A stretch of 43,286 bases of DNA from Anaerolineales bacterium UBA6055 (lineage in GTDB: Bacteria > Chloroflexota > Anaerolineae > Aggregatilineales > Phototrophicaceae). A program made the position numbers and the translations under genes. The DNA lies in the NCBI GenBank assembly GCA_002428985.1, contig DIYL01000058.1, positions 1-43,286 on the forward strand. Reading direction: 5' to 3'. Shown here one piece after another: positions 1-9,098 of this stretch (its first letter is position 1; each line of letters starts with the position of its first letter). Below the pieces are notes generated by a model. That model searched no databases. It saw only the letters and a list, made by a program, of their open reading frames with translations, and was not told where the DNA came from.

Positions 1-142
1 ATTTGGGTCATATCAATCTTTGCTACTTATGCCCAATCATTGTAGCATTCCTTAACCATGCAGTGCAAAAGCTAGTGGGCTTACATAGGTAATCGACTCA
101 TCAAATCAACAAAATGTGTATCGGTAATTACTCGCCTAACCC

Positions 143-2014
143 CTATTGTGAAGCCATTGTATTAGTTAATGCTTTAGCAAGAGCTGCTTGGGCTTCTGGA
201 TTGGAGTAAGGCCCTTTTGCAAGCCAATCTTTGAGTTGCTTTGTATCTTTTGGTTTGGGTAACTTCATTACATCCCAATTGTCTTTCTTCCCAAATGTCG
301 CATTCCATGCCGCTTTAGTTACTATATTTGCTTCATCAAATGGATTGACATCGATGATCGTTTGCAAGGCATCCTTATCACCACCAATGGCCAACCCGAG
401 GAGGTCACTGGCATTACTTTGCCTGGCTTTACCACGTTTGCCTCCTACCTTTTTGATTAATCCTTTTATCTTCGAATAGAGTCCTGTAAATAGGCGCGTC
501 GCATCAGCAGCAATTGCTATTGTTGCGGTCACAAATGCTGTTGTACCTCCACTGACCAATGTAATCGCATAACTAATCCACTTGATAATCTTAAGCGCAA
601 TCTTCATAGCAGAGTTAGCAACAGCGCGTCGTGTTTTCTGCCACGCATAAAATGCGATATTTGCCAGACGATTTTTATCAGTATCTTGTTTTACACTATC
701 ATCTTGAATGTTGCCATCCGTGTCGACACCCAGTTTATCCATTGTAGCTTTGTAACCCGTCATACGACGCAGGTGTTTGTTGAATAAGTTAATAAGATCC
801 ATGCCCAATACCACGCCGGCGAAAGCTTTACCTATAACCCATAATACAGCCCCTTGCAAGGCATCCGATAAGATGTCACCACCTTTTGCCCCTTCCTGAA
901 GGCGGTTGATCGTCTCGACACCATCTGCAATGGTAAACCCCATACCGGCAACATCTAAAGTAGCTGCCGTACCACTTAGCGCTTGTTCACCACGTGTAGC
1001 ACCCTGATCTTGTTTGTTCAAATCTGTTATACGTAACTGAACAATACGTTGAACTGTCGCCCTATCAGAACCCTTACCCGCTACAGCCCATGACCAATTA
1101 GCTTCCACATTTGTTTTAACTTCTTCAAATTCGCCGTGGAGATTTTCAGGAACAACTATCTCACCATAGTAAAACTTGCGTAGGTTGCTGACCTCTGGTA
1201 TCAAACTTTTAGCAGCTACTTTATCTTGTGCTCGTACCTTCTGTTCATGTTTTTTGCGGGCTTCGTCATCTGCATCATCTGGTAACTTGGGATACTTCAC
1301 CAGAGTTTTCATGAAATCACGTGGGTCTTTGTACTCCAACATCTTGCGGAGCTTCTCAAAATTCCTTTTGACTTGAGCTTTGTCTTTTTCTGCAATCGCC
1401 TGTTTCTCTGCTTCAACGGCGCCCGCGAGATATGGTAATACAGGAGCATTACCATATCTAATGAGAATTAAATAATACTCATGTTGTGCATCAGTCAGTT
1501 TATTCTCGCGAGCTAAGGCAATTATTCGAACGTCTAGCATACTTTGATATTTTGCATAGAATGCTGCGCCACCCACTTCCTCAAGCTCATTTAATTGGGT
1601 CTTAATACCTGTTTTATCCTCTTCTGAGGATGCATTGGGATCTGTCACATTATTGTCATCATCCGTACCGTTCCCATAATCCCCTTGGTATGCCCAACCG
1701 CGCTCGACACCGTTATTATCCGGTGAATCAGGACGTTTAGGGACATCATCAACGCGCTGGACCGCACTTGCCATACGTAAGTTCATAATGCGGTTAATTT
1801 TCTTTGTGGATTGTCCCATCAGTTGCATAGTGACTTGGTTACCAAGCGTACGTTGGAGTTGTAGGACATTATCTGGATCAGGATTGGTGAAAGAGAGTGC
1901 CTGCCCACCCAATGCGTTGAGGCTTGCCATCCCCTGTGCTGGTGCTTCTACTTCGGGTATGTGTGCAGATTGTGGGGATTGGGTTTCTTTGGATGCAGAA
2001 CTATGTTCACTCAT
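143..2014 (-). CDS. Large protein with eCIS-cargo-type N-terminal motif, function unknown
   Basis: A 623-residue protein. Residues about 50-65 carry the motif LQLQRTLGNQ, which is typical of the N-terminal region of proteins encoded with extracellular contractile injection systems and of DUF4157-type proteins in Chloroflexota and cyanobacteria. The middle is charged and probably helical (residues about 130-340). The second half has two hydrophobic stretches, one around ADGVETINRL to LGMDLINLF and one around GGTTAFVTATIAIAADATRL, so it could insert in or cross a membrane. No signal peptide, metalloprotease HEXXH motif or named toxin domain was seen. No sheath, tube or baseplate gene is in the window, so a link to an injection system rests on the motif alone. 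The start ATG follows a Ser/Gln-rich unstructured leader. It is transcribed away from the kinase gene only after a roughly 290-bp gap. Confidence 0.75.
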   Translation of the reverse strand: MSEHSSASKETQSPQSAHIPEVEAPAQGMASLNALGGQALSFTNPDPDNVLQLQRTLGNQVTMQLMGQSTKKINRIMNLRMASAVQRVDDVPKRPDSPDNNGVERGWAYQGDYGNGTDDDNNVTDPNASSEEDKTGIKTQLNELEEVGGAAFYAKYQSMLDVRIIALARENKLTDAQHEYYLILIRYGNAPVLPYLAGAVEAEKQAIAEKDKAQVKRNFEKLRKMLEYKDPRDFMKTLVKYPKLPDDADDEARKKHEQKVRAQDKVAAKSLIPEVSNLRKFYYGEIVVPENLHGEFEEVKTNVEANWSWAVAGKGSDRATVQRIVQLRITDLNKQDQGATRGEQALSGTAATLDVAGMGFTIADGVETINRLQEGAKGGDILSDALQGAVLWVIGKAFAGVVLGMDLINLFNKHLRRMTGYKATMDKLGVDTDGNIQDDSVKQDTDKNRLANIAFYAWQKTRRAVANSAMKIALKIIKWISYAITLVSGGTTAFVTATIAIAADATRLFTGLYSKIKGLIKKVGGKRGKARQSNASDLLGLAIGGDKDALQTIIDVNPFDEANIVTKAAWNATFGKKDNWDVMKLPKPKDTKQLKDWLAKGPYSNPEAQAALAKALTNTMASQ

Positions 2015-2258
2015 TAGACTATATACCTAAAACTCTTAAACGATAACACATCTCATCCAACCAAATATCAATTGTAAATGCGGTGTACAAAACGCTCTTA
2101 TCGTGTTCTCAATCCTCTGCATGCCGCATTTATTTAGATAGGTTGTTGTATTTTCAATTTTAAGAATTATTAGAGCGCCTGTCGTCCACAGTCACTGATG
2201 ATATTTTGTAGATATTGTTTTCGCGAGTGAAATAAATCGGTAATTGGGGAGATTTGAG

Positions 2259-2283
2259 GGGACTCCACACGTTGTAGAGTCCC
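2259..2283 (-). terminator. Hairpin downstream of the WD40 gene
   Basis: A perfect 7-bp stem (GGGACTC / GAGTCCC) with an 11-base loop lies about 20 bases beyond the stop codon of the WD40 gene. The position fits a transcription terminator for that minus-strand gene, but no clear T-run follows the stem. The remaining bases between 2015 and 2303 show no gene that could be supported. Confidence 0.45.
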
Positions 2284-2303
2284 AAATTAGATGTTTTGTG
2301 ATG

Positions 2304-5300
2304 CTAAGGTAAGGCGTTGTTGCACAGATCGAACGGCAGTTGAACATATGTTTGACAGTCGCGTGTTTGCACAAGTCGTGCGTAACGGTTGCCTTGTAAC
2401 CATGCTAACATGCTATCTGCATCACGGGGTTTGGCATTCCAAAATTGATAACCCGTACTATTTGAAAACAGCACTAGTTGCGTATCATTTGCCGTAAACT
2501 GACCATCGACCAAACCTGTTGGTAAGATATAGCGTTCAATGACAGCTCCCGTTTCAATGTCCCACCAAATAAATGTGCCATCCCCTTGACCTGTCAATAG
2601 CCAGAGTCCATCCGATGACATTTCTACAAACTCAATCTGAGCTGTACCCTCAAAAGTATGAATAACATCGCCCGTTGTTATATCTTGTATAACGAGTAAC
2701 GATTCGGGTGCTTTCAGATACACAACCCAAGGCTGTGTGGGGTGCGTTGCCAGTCCAGCAACACCATTAGCAGATTCACTCTCGAAGAGGGCTGCACCAC
2801 TTGTTCGATCCCAAACTTTCAATGTGTTATCTAGCGCAACTGCCGCAATAGCATCGATGGCATCAACGATCGCAACATCCATAACCATATCATCAAAATC
2901 ACCATAAGTAGCTAGTACAGTCTCTGTTGCTAAGTCCCAAACCTGAACTTCTGATCCGACACCAAGCAGATAATGCTGTGTCTCATCGGGTATAGTTACG
3001 ATACTATTGATATGTCCACTCGGCCCAAGGTTGATTTCACCCAATTCCCGTTGCTCATCTAAACTCCAGACATTGAGATAAGCTTCGCTATCTGTACTTA
3101 AGGGGTAAGAGCTTGTTCCACTCAAAATCGTTCGTCCATCGTTACTAAAAGCGATAGCTCTAAGCTTAGGAAGCGGTGGAGCACCAGCAGATCGTTGTAG
3201 GAGATATGCATCACCGGAAGCAGAATCGGTAACCAGCACATTGTTCGTTGGACGTTCACCTGGCTCACGTGTTCTCGCAAGTGTGACTATGGTATTGCCA
3301 TCCAAAGATACATAGATTTTTTGAGAAATACCTTGCTCTGGTACACCTTGCAAAATCAAGTCAGGTGGAGATGGTGTATCGTCCCAAATCTCGATGCTTC
3401 CATCTGCATGACCAATCGCAAACATATCACCACGTGGATTTCGACGGATAGTCTCTCCTACACCGATTGATCGAAGCACCCGTATATTCGCATCCTGCGA
3501 TGCGGCATCAAATTGAATGATGTCACCTGCACGATTAAGGACGGTCACTAAATCATCGTGCATCGCAATATCGACAAACCGATTGCCTTGTATGAAGTAT
3601 TCTGAGATAGAATTATCAGACAAATCCCACAACATTACACTCTCGGGTAGAAATTGCACCCAATAGTTACCATCAGGCGTCAAGTTCCCATTGTATTCAT
3701 CGCTCTCGGGTATCCCGACATCACGGTTCACATTAGCCTGTTGTCGGATATCTCCAGTGGAGGGATCCCACCTGACAAATATCTCACTTGCCAGAGCAGA
3801 GACAATATCTCCAGTGGCGGTAAATGAGGCACGGATTGGATTACCGGGAACAGCTGGCTCTATTAATTCTAGGCGCTCTCCTGTATTCAAATCGAAGAGT
3901 GCATAACGATCTTCGGTAACATTATGACGTGTGACCAACAATCTATCACTATCATCTGCGGATAGGTAAACAGCAGCTATCGGCAATACAGCCAACGATT
4001 GTAGCACCATACCACTATCTAGATCCCAAACATAAATCCCGCCATCAACTGAAGCAGATGCAACGGTTTTCCCGTCAGGTAGCACAATGATATCTGTGAT
4101 AGTTTCTACATGTAAATTGATGCGTTGTTGCAATTCTCCAGTATTCACATCCCAGACCGCGATAGTTGTATCTCTAGCTACAGCCGCCTCCAGTTGTTCT
4201 CTAGCTCGGTTTGGACGTGGTGGTGGAGGTCGATCACCACGTGGGTCATCTTCTGATGATTTAGCCTGGCTATCTGTTGGAGGTTCAATACCATGTGGGT
4301 AAGCTTGAGCATCCTCATCGTCGAAGGCTGGTAATCGTCCCATCACTGTGACACCCGCTCCTGTAATTAGAGTTGTCCCATCAGGAGTGAATGCCATTGC
4401 TGTTATGGCATCGTCATGAGCATGCCAATATGTTGTGATTCCCGGCAAAGTACTCAGTTTATGAGCAGTATCGACAATCGCCCGCTCGGTCTTGGGGAGT
4501 TGAGATGCAGATTGCACCATCTGTACTGCTAGAGACATATCGCCACTAGAAATAGCACGCTCGGCATTCGCCAGCAACGTGAAGCTTTCGGCTTCGTGAG
4601 CGCGTTCAACTGCTAACTCAGTTTGATTGATCGACACAAGAGACAAGATGGTTGTGATTATTGCCGCTATGGCAAATGTCACAAGGAGATAGCCAAGGCG
4701 GTTGCGCGACTGTCGAATAAGTGTTAGCTCATAAGCCTGTTGTTCGATAGTAGCGGCGCGGATAGACTCTCGCTGATCCAAACTCTGTTGAATAAAATCA
4801 CGTTCATCAGGTGTAAGGGCTAATGTAGTTGAGGATAGCCAATCTTCGAATGTGACTAATCTTGCCCCTTGTAGTAGATAACTTTCCTCTTTGTCGGTTT
4901 GTTGCCAGTCTTTGATCAATCGCTGGAGCAACTGTCTTTGTCGAATGCTATCCTGATGCTCACTAATCCACCTATTCAAGCGATCCCACGATTTAAACAA
5001 TGCCTCATGAGCAACCTCAACCATCGGTTCACGAGTTTGTGGATCATGATCGAAGGTCAATAAGCGACTACGGTCAAACGTATCCAAAACATCCTGTAAC
5101 GCATGTATATCACCCGTCAACGTTCTTAGCTCACTCACACTAACTTGACGACGAGTAATCTCACCTTCATCAGAAATCGACACGATGCGACTAAACACTT
5201 GGTGGGTAATCGTTTGTTTTTCTGGCATCAATTTTAAGTAGAGTTCCTCAGCTTGTTTAGCAAGAGTCCCATGTACGCCACCCAAAGAACGGTATGCTGA

Positions 5301-5696
5301 AAGTGTGAGTATATTGTCTTCTCGATTCCTGAACAATTCGGATAATGTGTACTGCATCAACGGCAATGCACCGATTTGTGATTGCATATCGGCAACTATT
5401 GCTGACACAAGTGAAGTCTCTATGTCTAGCCCTACATTACTCGCTGGAGCAACGATTGCTTGTTCTATTTCATCAATGTCCAACGGTAAGATTACTTCGG
5501 TATTGTGTTTGAGCAGGTTACCAAACTCCCGATATTTCAGAGGTCGGTCATAAAAATCACCGCGCATGCAGACAATCAACCGTAATTGCAGCCCGATTTC
5601 AGCGATAGCTGTGGTCAGCAAGTCCAGAAATTGCTGACGAATGATCTCATCATCAACTTGTGTGAACAATTCTTCAAACTGGTCTACTATCAACAA
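2304..5696 (-). CDS. C-terminal part of split kinase-STAND-WD40 protein (ATPase core, TM, WD40)
   Basis: This is the distal part of one ancestral gene; its reading frame continues directly from the kinase part upstream across a TAG stop at 5709-5711. It opens with the Walker B segment LLLIVDQFEELFT of an nSTAND1-type NTPase, followed by the helical and winged-helix-like region of that family (to about residue 320). One membrane helix spans about residues 333-356 (LGYLLVTFAIAAIITTILS). From about residue 424 to 1090 it is made of WD40 blades, recognisable by repeated WD dipeptides such as VWDVNTGEL, VWDLDSG and VWDRTSG, with an acidic and proline-rich insert near residue 470. In this family the WD40 propeller senses a partner and the ATPase oligomerises. 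The first codon in this coordinate range is TTG with no good ribosome site, so independent translation is doubtful. Confidence 0.8.
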   Translation of the reverse strand: MLIVDQFEELFTQVDDEIIRQQFLDLLTTAIAEIGLQLRLIVCMRGDFYDRPLKYREFGNLLKHNTEVILPLDIDEIEQAIVAPASNVGLDIETSLVSAIVADMQSQIGALPLMQYTLSELFRNREDNILTLSAYRSLGGVHGTLAKQAEELYLKLMPEKQTITHQVFSRIVSISDEGEITRRQVSVSELRTLTGDIHALQDVLDTFDRSRLLTFDHDPQTREPMVEVAHEALFKSWDRLNRWISEHQDSIRQRQLLQRLIKDWQQTDKEESYLLQGARLVTFEDWLSSTTLALTPDERDFIQQSLDQRESIRAATIEQQAYELTLIRQSRNRLGYLLVTFAIAAIITTILSLVSINQTELAVERAHEAESFTLLANAERAISSGDMSLAVQMVQSASQLPKTERAIVDTAHKLSTLPGITTYWHAHDDAITAMAFTPDGTTLITGAGVTVMGRLPAFDDEDAQAYPHGIEPPTDSQAKSSEDDPRGDRPPPPRPNRAREQLEAAVARDTTIAVWDVNTGELQQRINLHVETITDIIVLPDGKTVASASVDGGIYVWDLDSGMVLQSLAVLPIAAVYLSADDSDRLLVTRHNVTEDRYALFDLNTGERLELIEPAVPGNPIRASFTATGDIVSALASEIFVRWDPSTGDIRQQANVNRDVGIPESDEYNGNLTPDGNYWVQFLPESVMLWDLSDNSISEYFIQGNRFVDIAMHDDLVTVLNRAGDIIQFDAASQDANIRVLRSIGVGETIRRNPRGDMFAIGHADGSIEIWDDTPSPPDLILQGVPEQGISQKIYVSLDGNTIVTLARTREPGERPTNNVLVTDSASGDAYLLQRSAGAPPLPKLRAIAFSNDGRTILSGTSSYPLSTDSEAYLNVWSLDEQRELGEINLGPSGHINSIVTIPDETQHYLLGVGSEVQVWDLATETVLATYGDFDDMVMDVAIVDAIDAIAAVALDNTLKVWDRTSGAALFESESANGVAGLATHPTQPWVVYLKAPESLLVIQDITTGDVIHTFEGTAQIEFVEMSSDGLWLLTGQGDGTFIWWDIETGAVIERYILPTGLVDGQFTANDTQLVLFSNSTGYQFWNAKPRDADSMLAWLQGNRYARLVQTRDCQTYVQLPFDLCNNALP

Positions 5697-5708
5697 TAGT
5701 GTATCGCC

Positions 5709-6956
5709 CTAGTGTGGCAACATCGCATGTAACATTTCCACAAGCGCGGATGGATCTGAGGCAAGCACGTCAGGTAACTTCTCAGGCATGTTGGTAATTG
5801 CAACATCCAGTAACGCCTCTGCAAGGTTAACCCTAGGATCATTTCCAGGCGTCATACTTGCAATGAACCATCGGTTAGAATCTTGTAGTTTCCCCTGCCT
5901 AATAGCAGGAACAATGCCAGCGTGAACAATGCTTGACTTACCGCTTCCACTTGGGCCAACAATCGCCAATAATGTTCTATCATCGCTAGACTTAAAGGAA
6001 TGTAGTAATTCCTCTACAAGTGTTTCACGACCAAAGAAATTCTGTTGGTCTGCCTCACCAAACGCGCGCAAACCACGATATGGGTTGATCTTGATACGTA
6101 TTGATTCTTCAGAATCAGATACTCTGATACTATTAGCTTGCACAGCCGCTTGAATTGCCTCTGCAAAGTCTGTTGCCATATTAAAGCGATCATCGGGATG
6201 TTTTAAGGTCGCTCGTTGCAAGGCATCGTTAACTAGGCTAGGGACTTGTTGCAACATTGGAATTGGCTTCTGCAAATGCGCAGTGACCATTTGCGTACCG
6301 TTCAACTTACCAAACGGATGTTCAGCTGTCAGCATTTCGTACACCACAAATGCAAGACTATAGATGTCTGACTGCAAACTAGGTGGTTGAGACTGTCGCA
6401 ATAACTCCGGGGCAGAATATGCTGGTGATAGCACTAGATGCTCATCTGTACTTTCTTCCAGAGCATTCCCAATCACATAGGCAATGCCAAAGTCAGCCAA
6501 ATACGCATTATCTTGCTCATCAAGTAAGATATTGGCCGGTTTAACATCTTTGTGAACAATTCCATGTGCGTATGCGGTATCAAGAGCCGCCGCCAACTGT
6601 CCTAACAGACGAGTTGTACGTTCGAGTGATAGCGGCCCACTATTTTCGATTAAATTCTTCAAGCTGCCACGCGGATAGTATCGCATCACCATATACGCAC
6701 CAGATGGATTACGCCAGTAATCGTAAACCGGAACAATATTAGGGTGTTCAACACGTGCAATCAAACGAGCTTCAAGGCCAAAACGTTGCACAACCCAAAT
6801 ACGATTCGCATATTGAGGTAAGACTGTCTTGATAGCAACTGTACGCCCAATCGATGGTTGGTAGGCGCGAAGCACATCACCAAATCCACCGCTACCGATA
6901 CTCTCTTCAATCTGATACCCACGTAACACTTTACCAATAAATGTTGATCGTACCAT
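5709..6956 (-). CDS. N-terminal part of split Ser/Thr protein kinase-STAND ATPase
   Basis: A bacterial Hanks-type kinase domain: glycine loop GSGGFGDV, ATP lysine in VAIKTV, catalytic loop VHKDVKPAN, DFG, and an APE-type segment YSAPELL. It is joined to an nSTAND1 linker (NPYRGLRAF...FFGRE) and a Walker A P-loop GPSGSGKSS. The frame stops at TAG (5709-5711) after MLPH. The same frame then reads GDTLLLIVDQFEELFT, which is the expected next segment, so the stop separates Walker A from Walker B. The start at 6956 is preferred because GGAG lies 5 bases upstream; an in-frame ATG at 6983 lacks such a site. The truncated product could still be an active soluble kinase, but the ATPase switch and WD40 sensor would be lost unless the stop is read through. 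A sequencing error is also possible. Confidence 0.85.
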   Translation of the reverse strand: MVRSTFIGKVLRGYQIEESIGSGGFGDVLRAYQPSIGRTVAIKTVLPQYANRIWVVQRFGLEARLIARVEHPNIVPVYDYWRNPSGAYMVMRYYPRGSLKNLIENSGPLSLERTTRLLGQLAAALDTAYAHGIVHKDVKPANILLDEQDNAYLADFGIAYVIGNALEESTDEHLVLSPAYSAPELLRQSQPPSLQSDIYSLAFVVYEMLTAEHPFGKLNGTQMVTAHLQKPIPMLQQVPSLVNDALQRATLKHPDDRFNMATDFAEAIQAAVQANSIRVSDSEESIRIKINPYRGLRAFGEADQQNFFGRETLVEELLHSFKSSDDRTLLAIVGPSGSGKSSIVHAGIVPAIRQGKLQDSNRWFIASMTPGNDPRVNLAEALLDVAITNMPEKLPDVLASDPSALVEMLHAMLPH

Positions 6957-7164
6957 CTTGACTCCAATAAATTTATAACTCATAGATCATTACTTTAGAG
7001 GATCAGACCTTGCAGATCAAGTAATCGACTACTTTTGCGTTTCAACGAATTCATTCAAGATTATCTTTTAAATGGGGTATTAATAGATTCCAGTGTCCTT
7101 GCCCCTTAAACTTGTACCAAAGTAAGTCAGAATGTTTAATGAGTACAAGTAAAGGAACAATCAC

Positions 7165-7443
7165 ATGGTCAACAGCAAGAAAAAAGGCAAGCGATACAGC
7201 CAAGAGCAAATTATTCGTATCTTGGCAGAACTAAACGCAGGGAAAACAGTTGAGGAAATTTGTCGAGTTTATGGTGTAGCTCAAAGCACATTGTATAACT
7301 GGAAGAACAAGTATGGTGAGATGGATCGGGACGAGCTGGCACGGTTGCGCGAACTCGAAGATGAAAATCGTCGCCTAAAGCGGATTGTTGCCCAGCAAGT
7401 GTTGGATATTGATGCCCTGAAAGATTTGCTGACAAAAAAGTAG
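7165..7443 (+). CDS. IS3-family transposase OrfA (HTH protein)
   Basis: A 92-residue protein with a helix-turn-helix of the HTH_Tnp_1 type (about residues 9-50, EEICRVYGVAQSTLYNWKNK) followed by a leucine-zipper-like coiled coil (ELEDENRRLKRIV). In the IS3 family OrfA binds the terminal repeats and, fused to OrfB, forms the active transposase. The start ATG follows AAAGGA at good spacing. The gene ends with the heptamer AAAAAAG and then TAG, the context used for -1 frameshifting. Confidence 0.92.
   Translation: MVNSKKKGKRYSQEQIIRILAELNAGKTVEEICRVYGVAQSTLYNWKNKYGEMDRDELARLRELEDENRRLKRIVAQQVLDIDALKDLLTKK
7434..7440 (+). promoter_or_regulatory. Programmed -1 frameshift heptamer A AAA AAG
   Basis: The zero frame of OrfA reads AAA AAG TAG here. 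A one-base backward slip gives AAA AAA GTA GTG CAG, which enters the OrfB frame exactly. This is the classic slippery sequence of IS3-family elements and would produce the OrfAB fusion transposase. The secondary structure that normally stimulates the shift was not modelled. Confidence 0.8.
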
Positions 7444-8282
7444 TGCAGGTAGCTGACAAACGACGGGCAGTGTCCTACCTGCAAGAAGCTCACAAGATGT
7501 CCGAACGCCATGCCTGCGATTTAGTTGGAATTGCACGTAGCACACGTCGCTATCGAGCTGTGCCAGCAGAAGATGAAGTGGCATTGACACAGCTTATTCG
7601 TGACTATGCCCATCGCCATCCGCAGTAAGGCTATCGCCTTATCACGGGATTACTCCAAGCAGATGGCATTGATGTCAATCACAAGCGTGTGGAGCGTATC
7701 TGGCGGCAAGAAGGACTACAACAACCCAAGCGAACAGCCTACAAACGACGCTATGGTGAAGGGGGTGATGTGAAACAGAGAGCAACCCACATCAATCATG
7801 TGTGGAGCTATGACTTCACCGAAGATCGAACTGAAAACGGGCAACGAGTAAGGATTCTAGCCATCATGGATGAGTTCACACGTCAATGCCTCATGCTCTA
7901 TGCCAGCACCAGCATCCCATCAAACAAAGTCGTCGATATTCTTGACTGGCTTGTCATGTGTCATGGGACACCTGAGCATATTCGCAGTGACAACGGTCCT
8001 GAGTTTGTTGCCAATAAAGTCAAACACTGGATTACCGCACAAGGCAGCCAAACCATTTACATTGAACCTGGTCATCCTTGGGAGAACCCATTTATTGAAC
8101 GGTTCATCGGCACACTGAAGCACGATTGCCTTCAGAGGTATCTGTTCGACAAAATACCTGAGGCACAAGAGTTACTGGAGAACTGGCGGATTGAATACAA
8201 TGCGTATCGTCCACATAGTGCATTAGGCTACATCACACCTGATGCCTTTGCTAACAAGCATAGTCAGAAAATTCCAATTTGA
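7440..8282 (+). pseudogene. IS3-family transposase OrfB (DDE integrase), interrupted by TAA
   Basis: The frame reached by frameshift reads an N-terminal HTH_21 region, then ...HRHPQ, then TAA at 7626-7628, then GYRLITGLLQADG in the same frame. Relatives typically have YGYRRI at this place, so the stop replaced a tyrosine codon (TAT or TAC to TAA). Beyond it the rve/DDE core is complete: the first Asp in VWSYDFTED, the second in RSDNGPEF, and the Glu in NPFIERFIGTLKHDCL, followed by the usual C-terminal YRPHSALGYITPDAFA. Loss of one codon with an otherwise intact core suggests recent inactivation. A sequencing error at one base is the alternative. Confidence 0.85.
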
Positions 8283-8355
8283 AGTGGTACATACTCTTGG
8301 GGCTAGACACCAGCATAATCTTATTTAGAAATTTATCGGGAAAAGAGCGATTGAA

Positions 8356-8390
8356 TATTCACCAATTCGTTTAATATTAATTGGTGAATA
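8356..8390. repeat. Perfect 12-bp inverted repeat; half-site recurs before the kinase start
   Basis: Arms TATTCACCAATT and AATTGGTGAATA are separated by 11 bases. There is no T-run, so a terminator is unlikely. The 11-base half AATTGGTGAAT occurs again at 9080-9090, immediately upstream of the start codon at 9099. A protein-binding site is a reasonable reading; no binding protein can be named. Confidence 0.5.
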
Positions 8391-8648
8391 TAGAAATGCA
8401 TTTTCAAACCAACATAATCGATTTGCACCATAAATCTTTGTAGATGAAATTCCTAACTCATAGATCATTCAAATACAAAGTGGCTAGCTTTACAATAAGG
8501 AGTAAGGATAACCCGTGTGTGTATTTTAGTTTGTGAGGTTCGAACCTGTGGTCCAGACAAATTAGTGAAGAATAACACAGCCAAATAACGCAAAACCAAG
8601 AGTATCATTACTCTCGGCCATCTATTAGTAATACTATTACACTATTTT

Positions 8649-8740
8649 CGGAGAGGACAGGGAACGAACCCTCGTCGGAAACCCCCTAATTTTGTATCCA
8701 TTGACCCCACTTAAAAAACTACAAACCCTCGTTGCCTGAC
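8649..8740. repeat. tRNA-3'-end-like repeat, copy A (possible attachment-site remnant)
   Basis: The segment from 8652 matches 32931-33015 over about 85-89 bases at roughly 80 percent identity by hand alignment, with two small gaps. Read on the minus strand it has a T-arm-like hairpin (GGG TTCGTT CCC inside GAC/GTC) followed by CCTCTCC, resembling the 3' end of a serine-type tRNA, but no CCA and no full cloverleaf were found. Its first 19 bases (8649-8667) also match 32824-32842 exactly, inside the serine recombinase gene. Such tRNA-like ends are common integration sites. Confidence 0.6.
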
Positions 8741-9098
8741 GCCAATATCCAGAATATTTGGTCCAACATATTCAAGCTGGTTTACACTTCAAATCAGATT
8801 ACAAAATACATATATCTGCGCTATTTGTCATCTACTGCAGTCTTTTTGTATTTGGCATTCCAATTTTTGATCCGTAGAAGATTACAAGTATCAACTCTCA
8901 TAGTATTTTTTTAAAACAAATATCCCGGCAAACTGTTTGAAAACTTCAAGTATGTTAAAAAATTATGTTATACTTGTTAATAAACAATAAAATAAGTAAT
9001 TGGAAGTAACGTAAAATTTATTTTACAGCTATTATCACTTAAACTTCTCTTAAATACCCTACGTGTTTTTATTTTAAGAAATTGGTGAATTATATATT

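Larger units (their letters stand above)
7094..8309 (+). mobile_element. IS3-family insertion sequence, complete ends, broken transposase
   Basis: The element is about 1,216 bp. The left end begins TGTCCTTGCCCC and the right end read in reverse begins TGTCTAGCCCC; both ends also share TGTACCA further in, so the imperfect inverted repeats span about 7094-7119 and 8285-8309. It is flanked by a 4-bp direct repeat CCAG (7090-7093 and 8310-8313), the length expected for IS3-family target duplications. Inside are orfA and orfB in the usual overlapping arrangement. The intact ends and duplication indicate simple transposition into the region upstream of the kinase gene. OrfB carries an in-frame stop, so the copy probably cannot move by itself, though a related transposase could act on its ends. 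Confidence 0.9.
8310..9098. other. Non-coding interval between the IS and the multi-PAS kinase gene
   Basis: No convincing gene was seen. The interval holds a perfect 12-bp inverted repeat (8356-8390), a 16-bp copy of the sequence around 6976-6991 (at 8454-8469, TAACTCATAGATCATT), a GGTTCGAACC T-loop-like palindrome near 8530, and the tRNA-3'-end-like repeat at 8649-8740. Its last 150 bases are very AT-rich and must contain the promoter of the kinase gene at 9099. Confidence 0.6.

Noticed and set aside
5709..5711. Genome-wide recoding of TAG as an amino acid
   Set aside because: TAG is used as a normal stop for other genes here, for example at the end of IS orfA and of the HAMP kinase gene.
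7920..8168. Frames antisense to the transposase
   Set aside because: They mirror the DDE domain and have no start signal.
8520..8560. GGTTCGAACC palindrome resembling a tRNA T-loop
   Set aside because: No acceptor, anticodon or D arm could be matched around it on either strand, so it was not called as a tRNA.
8649..8740. A tRNA-Ser gene on the minus strand
   Set aside because: Only the T-arm and 3' acceptor half look tRNA-like; the CCA and the 5' half are missing. Kept as a repeat only.
8732..8914. A 60-codon frame before the ten-PAS kinase
   Set aside because: It starts inside the repeat, has no ribosome site and is of AT-rich low-information composition.
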